Made by a program: the position numbers and the translations under genes. 64,000 nucleotides of DNA, taken from Helichrysum umbraculigerum (Eukaryota > Streptophyta > Magnoliopsida > Asterales > Asteraceae). The stretch covers positions 17,563,501 through 17,627,500 of the forward strand of contig CATIUR010000003.1 in assembly GCA_949592205.1 (NCBI GenBank), read 5' to 3'. Positions 1 through 10,780 of the stretch are shown in pieces. Positions within the stretch are counted from its first letter, which is position 1. Every line of letters starts with the position of its first letter. Below the pieces are notes generated by a model. That model did not search any database, was not told where the DNA came from, and was given only the letters and a program-made list of their open reading frames with translations.

Positions 1-1
1 G

Positions 2-3000
2 CAGGGTGATGACATCACCGGATACACCAACCGTTTCCACCAACTGGCACTTCTGTGCCCAACCATGGTCGATCCTGAGTACAAGAGGATCGAGAAATTT
101 GTTGATGGTCTTCCTGAGAGACTCCAAGACCTGGTAACTTCTTCCAAACCGGGTACTATTCAGAGCGCCATCCGTATGGCCCATGAACTAACGGCAAATT
201 CTGTCCGCCGTGGTACAACGTCAACCCCATTTGCAAACAACAAACGCAAGTGGGAAGGAAACCCCAACTCATCCAACCAAACCTCCAACAAAAAGCCTGA
301 GTACATTAAGGCTTATACATCTGGAACTTCGGAAAAGAAAGGGTACAGCGGGAACAAGCCCTACTGTTCCAAATGCAGCCGCCATCATGACGGTTCTTGC
401 CCTTGCTCCAACTGCAAACGGTTCGGGCATCTAGCCAAGGATTGCCGAATCAACATTTCTACCCCCAACACTAATGCACCAAAGGCCTGCTTTGGGTGCG
501 GAAATACAGGGCATTTCAAGAAAGATTGCCCAAAGCTGAAAAACAACAACAACCCTGCTCGCGGCAGATCATTCGTTATCAAGACTGGGGAAGCCAGACA
601 AGACCCGAACGTCGTGACGGGTACGTTTCTTCTCAACGACCTTACTGCTTCTGTGTTATTTGATACCGGTGCCGATAGAAGCTTCATATCTGAGAAATTT
701 AGCCCTTTACTTGATATTACTCCCACTGCCTTAGATGCTAAATACATTGTAGAATTAGCTAACGGCAAACTGATTGAGACTGATAGCATCATACACAACT
801 GTACACTTAACCTCACGAACGAAACGTTTTCCATCGATTTAATCCCTGTCGAGATCGGCAGCTTCGATATTATTGTCGGTATGGATTGGTTATCCAGGCA
901 CCGAGCTGAAATCATCTGCCATGACAAACTCGTTCGCATACCTCTTGTCTCCGGTGGAACCTTAGTCCTACAAGGGGAGACCGGTAGACGGAATCTGAAT
1001 ATTGTATCCTGTCTGAAAACGAGAAAATATCTACGAAAAGGGTATCAAGCCATCCTCGCACACGTAACGGAAAAGAAGTCGGAGGAGAAGCGACTTGAGG
1101 ATGTTCCGATCGTGCGGGATTTCCCGGAAGTCTTTCCTGAAGACTTGCCCGGACTTCCGCCACCTAGACAAGTTGAATTCCAAATCGAACTTGTGCCCGG
1201 AGCTGCACCCGTGGCACGAGCCCCTTACCGTTTAGCACCATCCGAAATGCAGGAGTTGTCTAACCAACTACAGGAACTTCTGGACAGAGGATTCATTCGA
1301 CCAAGTTCCTCACCTTGGGGAGCTCCGGTCTTATTCGTGAAAAAGAAAGATGGGTCTTTCCGCATGTGTATCGACTACCGAGAGCTGAATAAGCTAACCA
1401 TAAAGAATCGGTACCCTCTTCCTAGAATCGATGACCTGTTCGACCGACTCCAGGGATCGAGTGTTTACTCAAAGATTGATCTACGGTCGGGTTATCATCA
1501 ACTCCGAGTCCGTGACAATGATATCCCAAAGACAGCCTTCCGAACTCGTTATGGGCATTACGAGTTCCAAGTGATGCCATTCGGTTTAACCAACGCACCG
1601 GCCGTATTCATGGACCTTATGAATCGGGTGTGCAAACCATATCTTGACAAATTCGTCATTGTGTTCATCGACGATATTCTGATTTACTCTCGCAATGAGC
1701 AGGAACATGCTCAACATCTGAAAACCATTCTAAGACTTCTGAAACACGAAGAGTTATATGCCAAATTCTCTAAGTGTGAGTTCTGGATTCGAACCGTTCA
1801 ATTCCTCGGGCACGTGATTGACAGCCAAGGAATTCATGTTGATCCCGCCAAGATTGAAGCAATCAAGGGCTGGGAGTCACCGACCACTCCAACCGAAGTG
1901 AGACAATTCTTAGGTCTTGCTGGTTATTATCGCCGATTCATCGAAAACTTTTCAAGAATAGCTGTTCCCCTAACCACACTGACTCAGAAAGATAAGAAGT
2001 TCGATTGGACTGATAAACAAGAGTCAGCCTTCCAGCTATTGAAAAACAAACTTTGCAGTGCACCAATCCTGTCCTTACCCGAGGGCACCGACGATTTCGT
2101 AGTTTACTGCGACGCCTCACACCAGGGACTTGGTTGTGTGTTGATGCAACGGGAAAAAGTCATTGCCTATGCCTCACGACAACTGAAAATCCACGAGAAA
2201 AACTATACGACCCACGACCTCGAGTTAGGTGCTGTGGTCTTCGCATTGAAAATCTGGAGACATTATCTCTACGGTACGAAAAGCACTATCTTTACCGATC
2301 ACAAAAGTCTCCAACACATATTCGATCAGAAAGATCTAAACATGAGACAACGTCGCTGGGTTGAGTTACTTAGTGACTACGACTGCGAGATCAAATACCA
2401 TCCGGGCAAGGCTAACGTAGTGGCCGATGCCTTAAGCCGAAAAGAACGAGTGAAACCCCTTCGAGTCCGAGCACTTTCTATGACAATTCATAACGAGCTT
2501 CCTGCTCAAATCCTTACCGCTCAACTTGAAGCACTCAACGATGAAAACTTGAAAAATGAAGCCTTGCGAGGCTTGGATAAACAATTCGAAATCAAACCCG
2601 ATGGAACTCGATACTTCTCTAACCGGGTGTGGTTACCCAAATTCGGAAACTTGCGAGATTTGGTGATGGCTGAAGCTCACAAATCTTGATACTCTATACA
2701 TCCTGGATCTGACAAGATGTATCATGACGTCAAAGGGTTGTATTGGTGGCCTAACATGAAAGCTGACATCGCCTTGTACGTCAGTAAATGCCTAACCTGT
2801 TCCAAAGTAAAGACCGAACACCAAAGACCCTCTGGGTTGCTTCAACAACCTGAAATTCCTCAATGGAAATGGGAACAGATTTCCATGGACTTCATTACCA
2901 AACTACCAAAAACTTCGAGTGGTTGCGATACCATTTGGGTGATCGTGGACCGTCTCACGAAATCTGCTCATTTTCTGGCCATCAAGGAAACCGACAAGAT

Positions 3001-3952
3001 GGAGCGTCTGACTCGCATCTATGTCAAAGAAATCATCTCACGACACGGTGTACCTATCTCGATCATCTCGGATAGGGACAGCCGTTTTACTTCTAACTTT
3101 TGGCAATCGCTACAGAAATCTCTTGGTACTCGTCTGGATATGAGTACTGCTTATCACCCGCAAACCGATGGCCAAAGCGAGCGAACTATTCAAACACTGG
3201 AGGATATGCTACGAGCCTGCGTAGTCGACTTCGGTACTTCTTGGGAAAATCACTTACCGTTGTGTGAGTTTTCGTACAACAACAGTTACCATACCAGCAT
3301 AAAGGCTGCACCCTTCGAGGCACTTTACGGACGTAAGTGCCGATCACCTGTCTGTTGGACTGAGTTAGGAGAATCCCAACTCACGGGTCCAGAAATCATT
3401 CAAGAAACTACTGAGAAAATCGTTGGTATTCAAAACCGGCTGAAAGCCGCACGTGATCGTCAGAAAAGCTATGCTGACGTGAGACGCAAACACCTTGAGT
3501 TCCAGGTAGGAGACAAGGTACTTCTCAAAGTGGCACCGTGGAAAGGTGTTATTCGATTCGGGAAACGAGGCAAACTAAATCCTAGATACATCGGACCATT
3601 CGAAATCCTTGAAAGGATTGGTCCAGTGGCATATCGCCTGCAACTTCCTGCTGAACTTAGCAGCGTACACAACACATTCCACATTTCTAACTTGAAGAAA
3701 TGTCTGTATGACGAGACGCTGATTATACCGCTCGACGAAATTCAAATCGATGATAAACTTCATTTTGTCGAGAAACCTATGGAAATCATGGACCGTGAGG
3801 TCAAGCAATTGAAACAGAGTCGTATTCCCATAGTAAAAGTCAGGTGGAATTCTAGGCGCGGCCCAGAGTTCACCTGGGAACGGGAAGACCAAATGCGACA
3901 GAAATACCCACATCTCTTCCCAAACAACGCACCATCTGTGCACACGAACTAA
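2..3952 (+). pseudogene. gag-pol polyprotein of element A, interrupted by one in-frame TGA
   Basis: The reading frame is open from base 2, through the ATG at 65, to a TGA at 2687-2689. It resumes in the same frame and runs to TAA at 3950-3952. Counting residues from the ATG at 65: CCHC-type knuckles near 101-129 and 142-155, protease DTGA with its Asp at 200, reverse transcriptase FIDD near 534, and the RNase H start near 680. The integrase zinc-finger region spans the stop. The Asp-Asp-Glu core (DFITK, SDRDSRF, SERTIQ) and the chromodomain-like end lie in the second half. Element B has CGA where A has TGA, so the stop looks like a C-to-T change at a CpG. I saw no other break in the visible part. 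The copy is recent but probably not autonomous. Confidence 0.93.
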
Positions 3953-3975
3953 TTTCGGGACGAAATTTCTTTAAC

Positions 3976-3985
3976 AAGGGGAGAA
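3976..3985 (+). other. polypurine tract of element A
   Basis: A purine run (AAGGGGAGAA) lies directly before the TGTAACACC start of the 3' LTR, as expected for the plus-strand primer of reverse transcription. The same run precedes the 3' LTR of element B at 25188-25197. Confidence 0.85.
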
Positions 3986-6403
3986 TGTAACACCTGCTAA
4001 ATTAGGATAATTAATTATGCCTAATTACTTGTAACTAGTTGTAATTAGTATGTGATAGGACTAATTGCAGACTCTATTTGTATATATATATATAAGGTGA
4101 ATTATATATATATATGTGTGTACTTACGCGATTTGGATTAATCGTACGAATTAACCGGACGGAGTCCGACACAGTTACTTGGTCGTTGGTGACAGAAACT
4201 TACCTAAATAATGAGAACGTATTTTATTATATAAAATACACAGCGAACAAACATTATTTATAATATCGCGACGACATTTTAAATAATTTAACGAATACGT
4301 ATTAAACGCGAGTTAAGAATTTTAATACTTCGACGAATGTTTTTATAATTAATTTCAAGGTATTTCATTAAAATATTCCCGTCACCTTTTAAAAATATAA
4401 CTGCTTGATTTAACGTTTAAACGACGGAGGAAACGAACACCGCACGGAGCGCGGAGGCGCGGACTGAAAATGGGAGGCTTAACCTCCCACTTCCTTTTCT
4501 CTTTCTTTTCACTTTCTCATTTCTTTCTCTTTCTTTCTCTCATTTCTCTCTCAACTAACAAAACCACCACCATCTTACAAAATCACGAAATAACATCATG
4601 AAACGACGCCGAATCATACCACTCCTTTGGAATAAAAGAACCACGGCATCCCGATCTACCTTTCCATCTTTTCGGATTTTCGATCCGACATTTTGTAAGT
4701 TTCCGACAAAACCCGAAACTCTCCGTTTTTACTCATTTTTACGTTTTTATGGTTTATATATGCTTAAAATGTCCAAAAATGGGTTGGGTAAAAGATTTGG
4801 ACCAAACGGAAGTTTTTCGACCGATTTTCCGGCCACCATTGTCCGATCAGACCGCAACGTCGCAGAGACGACGGGCTACCTGCGACGTAGGCCACTACGT
4901 CGCAATACCCCTCGCAACGTCGCATATAGCGACGTCAGCCCTAACGTCGCATTAAGTGGCCAACGTCGCACTTAGCGACATCGACCCCTACGTCGCACAA
5001 ATACTCAACGTCGCATATAGCGACGCCAGCCTTCACGTCGCATTAAATTGCGAAATCGCACATAGCGACGTCATGCTCAACGTCGCAGTCAGGATCTGCG
5101 ACGTAGCACCCAACGTCGCACCCTACGTCGCATGCTACGTCGCATGCTACGTCGCACAAACCAGAACCTTGAAAAGTCAGATTTTACTAAGTGTCGAACT
5201 TACACAACTTCAAATACTTATGTCATACGACTTAACAAACGTCATAGAACATACTTTCGATTACAATTACACTAAATTGCGTTATAAATGATAACACTTT
5301 GAATCATTATTACAAACCGTCACCAACGGGCCATATTTGTTTTCAAACTACAAACGGATTACTAAACAAACACTTGGACATAATGAGTTGTGTAAACAAC
5401 TAGCCTAGATGGTCTTGCGAGACATCTACTTACTTAACTTTATATGTTTAGGCATTTGAAGGTTACGGGTTCGGAGAACCTACGGTTGATATTATTTACT
5501 CGTTTATTGTTATAAACGTACTTGCAAAGACTCAGGTGAGTCTTACAGCCCCACTTTTACTGTTTTACATACGGGGTGAGATACATTGCTTACTTTTCTT
5601 GAACACAAGTACTAAAACTGCTTACTATACCAAACGGAATTGCATAAGTTATTTACTATTTACAGAAGTCTCTCCATCATATATCGTTAGTTATGGACTT
5701 AAGCGCGAACACTAGTTAATGGATCCATTAGGGAAATGACCCTCCCCACCCGGGGCAGTAGCGCTGCCACGTACTGATTTACACGTATAAACGGGTGACT
5801 ACTTATTCGTTACTGATGCTTGCTCAACTACGAGCATGTCACGGGAGCAAACTTATTACTTACGGGTTAAGCTTTGATTATGAGCCTCATGGCAACGGTA
5901 TAAACTTATTTACTTACATTTGCTGGATTGCAAATACTGATTTTACGATTGCTGGATTGCAATGGCTGATTTTACGCCTACGGGCACTACTAATGAAATC
6001 TCGTGTTCAAAGCCGATATTATTTACAAACCTGTGAGATTCACCAACCTTTTTGGTTGACACTTTTTAGCATGTTTTCTCAGGTACCCGGATGGAGTAGG
6101 ATTACTCCAGGATTTTAGCTAGAGTCGCATGATTTCAACACAACTGCATTAACGGAGATTCTTAGCATTATCTTTTGTATATTTTGATTATGTAATAGAA
6201 TCTCCCGCTATACGCGTGGACTCTAGGGGAAACTACATTTTGTATACGAAAACACTAAGTTTTCAAACATTATATCTATGGAATGCAACTAATTTACAAA
6301 ACGTCTCATTTAGAGGTCGTTTGCTGTATATCTTGTGCTTTGTATAATGATTAGTAACACCCAAGTATGCTTCCGCAAAACAGTGAATTTCTGGGGTGTT
6401 ACA
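3986..6403 (+). repeat. 3' LTR of element A (2.4 kb)
   Basis: It starts TGTAACACC and ends GGTGTTACA, giving inverted ends with TG and CA. The first 400 or so bases and the last 1.1 kb match the LTRs of element B closely. The central 900 bases (about 4400-5290) do not: A has a CT-rich stretch (4490-4560) and an array of ACGTCGCA motifs there. An alternating TA tract with a TATATAAGG sequence near 4080-4095 could serve as TATA box. Small open frames inside are not convincing genes. Confidence 0.9.
4855..5157 (+). repeat. ACGTCGCA motif array in LTR A
   Basis: By eye there are about 13 exact copies of ACGTCGCA and 4 of its reverse GCGACGT, plus variants, in 300 bases. Spacing is irregular (5-30 bases), so this is not a simple satellite. 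The array is CpG-dense in an otherwise AT-rich LTR. Element B has a different array in the same LTR zone. Confidence 0.85.
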
Positions 6404-7081
6404 ACGCCGGTTGAGAACATTGAGATCATTGAGGCTATTCGTCTTGCTCCGTTGGGGGTATTGACAACACACCGACTATTGCTATTCATCTTACTCCGTG
6501 GGGGTAATGACAACACGCATTATTGTTTGTTGAGGACATTTGGATCAATTGATATCAATGGTCATATCCTCTTGAGGGTATTGACTAGATATATCAAGTA
6601 TCTTGGAAACTTATTATTTACACTAATTTCACTTTTATATGTGCCTTTTCATTGCATTGTCCTAACTTATTATTATCACAGCAAAATGTTTATTTTTATG
6701 GTGTCTGGTTTCAAACCTACGAAACTCACCAACATTCGTGTTGATGTTTTTGAGCATATATTTTCAGGTTATACTAGTGGACTTAAAGCAGTGGACAAGA
6801 GAACTTAGTGGACCTTTAGGGTTGCATTAAGAGTTATTCAAGACTTGTGTTACATCATTAAGGTTGTTTGTGAAGGCTTGTTTTGCCTTAACATTGTATA
6901 GTACGTTTGTTGTAAGCTTTTGAATTCATTGTTGAAATGTATGCACGACATGAACCGTTATTCATGTTATTGGCATCATGACACATTGAATATTGTATTT
7001 CATATAGAATTCTTTATAATGATGTGTTATGATCCTATCACCGTTATACCCCGTTGTTTCGGCTTTAGACGGGGTGTGACA
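6404..7081 (+). repeat. 3' tail of an older, diverged LTR
   Basis: The segment ends GGGGTGTGACA like the LTRs here. Its 6710-6775 portion aligns loosely with the LTR zone of elements A and B that reads GAGATTCACCAACC...TTTTCTCAGGT. A short unit (TTACTCCGTGGGGGTAATGACAACAC and variants) recurs at about 6440-6590. Element A appears to have landed in this LTR. The 157-residue open frame here has no recognisable domain. Confidence 0.55.
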
Positions 7082-7429
7082 ATAACATAGTATTCAAAGT
7101 TATAATGTTCACTCATTAAACCCTTAAATACTGAAAACAAAATATCAAGTTCCACATTCACTCATCACATAATTATGAGATGAATGTACTATACTTATCA
7201 TCATTATTATCATAAACCATTCATAGTATCATCTTATACAAATTCCCACATCTTGATAAATCAGATTCGTGTACATGTACAACTAGAAAGATTTGTTCTT
7301 AATTTATAAAATAAAGTCTATGTAATTTATGTATGCAATTAAAATTTGACTTTAGAACTCTTATTTTGATATAGTTAGCCTTTCCGTCTTCCTCAAAACC
7401 TCCAAAATCCGAATGATACATCTCATACC
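7082..7429. other. intergenic, AT-rich, nothing recognised
   Basis: AT-rich sequence with no convincing open frame or repeat. It lies between the old LTR tail and the XBAT-like fragment and may include decayed intron of that fragment. Confidence 0.4.
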
Positions 7430-7870
7430 TATATTGAACCCACAAAAGGGGGTTCAATAGATTGCATTAGAGAACTGTTAGCGTGGGGTGCCGATCGACT
7501 TCATAGAGATGCATCGGGGTAAACTATTTCATAAATATTCATACATTAAATGTGATTTTAGTGTATATAGTATATACCATGGTAAAAGATCAAAGAATAG
7601 ATACTCATATTTAGTAATAAATACAGGAGAATCCTGTACATCGTTGCTTTAAAACATAAAAACAGGGCGTGTGCAGCTTTACCAAACCCTTCATCAGCAC
7701 AGCCACTAGTATGGCCATCACCATTGAAGTGTATTAGTGAACTTAATCAAGATGCAAAAGCTTTATCAGAGCAGGCTCTTATGGAGGTTAATATGGAAAG
7801 GGAGAAAAACATTTTAAAGGGTTCAGGCTTCTTGGTGTAATCTCCATCCCACTCTGATGCTAAATTTACA
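7430..7870 (+). pseudogene. fragment resembling an XBAT-type ankyrin-RING E3 ubiquitin ligase gene
   Basis: Two exon-like pieces read as one protein region. The first (about 7430-7518) encodes GGSIDCIRELLAWGADRLHR, an ankyrin-repeat end, and stops at a GGTAAAC donor-like site. The second (about 7666-7840) follows an AACAG acceptor-like site and encodes PLVWPSPLKCISELNQDAKA and then a lysine/glutamate-rich helix. From memory these match the ankyrin end and linker of Arabidopsis XBAT31/32/33-type ligases (XBAT32 acts in ethylene biosynthesis control and lateral root growth). About a dozen expected residues between the pieces are missing. After the TAA at 7838 the frame continues shifted (SPSHSDAK), so the copy is broken. 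No RING exon is seen. It lies on the interior side of a MULE end, so it may be captured host sequence. Confidence 0.68.
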
Positions 7871-8039
7871 TGGTTTGTTTTACTTTAGAGAGTTGTATGG
7901 ATGATCATTTTGAAACCGCTTATCTGGTTCCTATTGTGATTAATATAGCAATTAATAATCAATTTTGGATAACCTGTTACTGAAGTAACAAGATAGGTAT
8001 GAGAAGTATCATTTATAAATATAACTATATCGTTGATAA

Positions 8040-8580
8040 CCCTAGGGTTTCAAAAAAAACGAAATTGATACAAAATGACGGTACAAACGTTTATTTGAAC
8101 AATCATTATCAAAGAAAACTTTGATTTATAGAAGAAATTCAAAAGTTTCGGTTGAAAATTCGACAATTTCTAGGGTTTTTTGCGTTAGGGTTTGTACAAA
8201 ATGAAATCGAACACAACAAACGGTTAAAATGATGATTCAAACAAACGTGATCGCAGAAAACTAATATTTAGATATGAATACGAACTTTGGTTTGCTTACC
8301 TGAGTGTTTGTTTGCGAAGGATTGAGAGATGAAATAGAGAAGACGATCGCCAACAGAAGGTAACGAGTCGCATTTGTGTTAGAAAAGGAAAAAGAAAAGA
8401 AATTAATTGGAAGGTAAAATTATGAAAATGCCCCTCCGCCCAAAATTAGTTTAAGCTTATTTAATTAAATAAAAATTGATGATTAAATGTGGACCCCTTG
8501 ATTTCGTAGTTCCAATGGATGATATTCATTCCCCCATTCTCATCGAATATATCCATACTCATTTGAACTTTGGTCAAAGA
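8040..8580 (-). mobile_element. orphan MULE terminal region (right-end type)
   Basis: This stretch is a diverged copy, in the same orientation, of the outer end of the palindrome's right arm (about 18720-19250). It shares the CTAGGGTTTC motifs, the GCCCCTCCGCCCAA block and the outer CATTCCCCCATTCTCATC...CATTTGAACT end. It therefore faces the left arm's own terminus, 90 bp away, head to head. It is probably one end of a separate, older element whose interior lies to the left, where the XBAT-like fragment is. The opposite end is not visible. Confidence 0.65.
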
Positions 8581-10384
8581 TAATCACATTGTTTTAATAT
8601 CCAAATTCTTTAATTGCTAAACCGTACTAACTAATGATTTGTATTTTTTTTATTAAACTTATAGACTAAAGTTCAAATGAGAATGGTTATTATTGATGAG
8701 AATGGGGGAATGAATTTCATCCATGGATCAACAAAATCAAGGGGTCCACATTTAATCATCAATTTTTATTTTTTTTAAGAATCTGAAACTAATATTGGGC
8801 GGAGGGGAAGTTTCGTAAATATGCATTTTAATTAATTGATTTTCTTTTTCTTTCAAAATACATAACGAAACGATTCCCTCTTCTTCTCGTCGTTCTCTGT
8901 ACTCTCTCAAAACCCTAGTGTAAAACACACAGAGAATAACTTCGATTAAGCAAATCAAAGTTCCAATTCCATCTTTAAATCATAGTTTTCTTCGATCTCG
9001 TTGGTTTGAATAATCGTTTCACATTCATTTTTTGTTCGATCTGGTTTTGTAGAAACCCTAACGCAAATAACACTAAAAATCGTTGAAGTTGCAATCGAAA
9101 CTTCGAATTCCTTCTGTAAATCAATGTTTTCTTTGATCAGCATTGTTCGAATCAACATTATAACTTACGGTTTGTATCGATTTCATTTTTGCGAAACCCT
9201 AGATATTAAAACCTCATCTAAATTCAAAGTATCAGTAGCTAACTTTCTTTTTGTTTGTTTAGATGGACATACCTGAAGAAATAGCCCGAGCAACGTCTTC
9301 AAAATCTCCTATCAACGTGATTCCTATAACAAGTCATCCACCTGGTATGTTAGTTTGTAAATAAGTGTTTTGTATTTTCTGTTGTGGTAGCTTATAGTAT
9401 CACATGTGGTACTTTATAGTATCACCTGTTGTGTTGTATGCCTTGGTGTGTGCAGAATGATGAAAATGAACACCAATTACCTTTCATCCATTGACCATAG
9501 TAATACATATGGTAGAACATGCATATAGTAACAGTAATCGAAAGTTTAATTAATACAATAGAAATTTTCGTGGTCTTATACATATATAATATAATTTGGA
9601 GTAAAGTTCGATACATTAATTCAACTCTTATACTTTGTTTCCTGCATCGTTTTTCTTTGTTCAGTTGCAATATAATAGTTGGAAAATGACCCAAAATCAC
9701 CATCTCTCACGTATGATGAGGTTGTCTGATTTAGTTCCACTTGAAACACCATCTGTGTATTCGTGCTGATTGTTAGTGAGTATGAAAGAACAAAGTATTT
9801 TGTTACGAAGTACTTTGCATGTATAGGTTTAAGTCTGTAACGCAACTATTTTTTTGCAAATATAGAAAAGGAAAATGATAGTGTAATGAAGTGGTAAATG
9901 TATTAGATGAGAGGTTTAATGCGTGTGTGCACCCGAGTTACAGGAGTTACCAAATAATATTAGCCTGTACAGTTGATACATACGTACTACAAATGTATTT
10001 TATGGTACCATATATTACCACCTGTGATATTGTATTGTTTGCTTCTTCTTTTTTTGGACTATGCTGTATTTTATTCATCATTTTGTTTTTTGTTGCTTAT
10101 GTTTTGTGTTCTATTATCATTTTATTTTTTGCAGTGAAAGAGGGTGTTTCACATCAGCTTACTATTGCTGAGATTTTGATTGAGAATCAGAAAGAGGCTA
10201 GAAAATCTCGTAAAGCTGGTTTATCTAAAAGTAGTAATACAATGAATCCAAGCACCGCAACTCGGTCATCTTCTAAGGTGGGTTTTACTAAAGCTGCTAC
10301 TTCCAGAGCTTCATCACCTATAGTGCAGCCAAAGGTTACAAGGGAAAAAAATTGTGAAACGAACACAAATGGTGGAAGAAGAAA

Positions 10385-10780
10385 ATAAGAAGAACATGGC
10401 TGAAGAAGAGGAGAAGAAAAAGAATGAAGAGGAGGATAAAAAGAAGAAGATGGCTGAAGAAGAGACAGATGAAGAAGATGGCTGCTGAAGAAGAGAAAAA
10501 GAAGAAGAAGATGGCTGTTGAAGAAGAGAAAAAGAAGAAGAAGAAGATAGCCGAAGAAGAGAAAAAGAATAAGAAGATGGCTGCTGAAGAAGAGGAGAAG
10601 AAGAAGAAGGTGGCCAAAGAATAGGAGAAGAAGAAGATGGCTGCTTAAGAAGAGGAGAAGAAGAAGGTGGCTGAAGAAGAGGAGAAGAAAAAGAAGGCCG
10701 GTGAAAAGAGAGAAAGAAGAAGGATGATGAGTTAATTAAGAAGAAGAAGATGAAGGAAGAAGCATAGAAAAAAAGGAAGT
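10385..10780 (+). repeat. AAGAAGATGGCTGAAGAAGAG-type coding repeat, left arm
   Basis: A purine-only imperfect repeat encodes alternating Lys and Glu blocks (KKKMAEEEEK). It is predicted to form a single charged helix within the MULE gene. Several units contain stops or frame changes. The mirror copy at 17120-17515 differs in unit detail, showing independent slippage after duplication. Confidence 0.75.

Larger units (their letters stand above)
1..6403 (+). mobile_element. Ty3/gypsy (Tekay-like) LTR retrotransposon A, 5'-truncated by window edge
   Basis: The window opens inside the gag gene. The order gag zinc knuckles, aspartic protease, reverse transcriptase, RNase H, integrase, polypurine tract (3976-3985), 3' LTR is that of Ty3/gypsy elements. 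The end of the integrase protein carries a chromodomain-like tail, which suggests the Tekay/Del chromovirus lineage. The 5' LTR and primer-binding site lie outside the window. The element is closely similar to element B (19270-27622). The bases just after the LTR (6404-6408) should be one half of its target duplication, which cannot be tested here. It sits in an older LTR whose tail follows. Confidence 0.93.

Noticed and set aside
4598..5291. Overlapping plus-strand frames across the ACGTCGCA array (NVALSD-like repeats)
   Set aside because: Open only because the array lacks stops; not conserved in LTR B.
10336..10617. Phe/Ser-rich frame antisense to the Lys/Glu repeat, looking like a membrane protein
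   Set aside because: It is the complement of a GAAGAAG repeat; TTCTTC necessarily reads as Phe/Ser/Leu.
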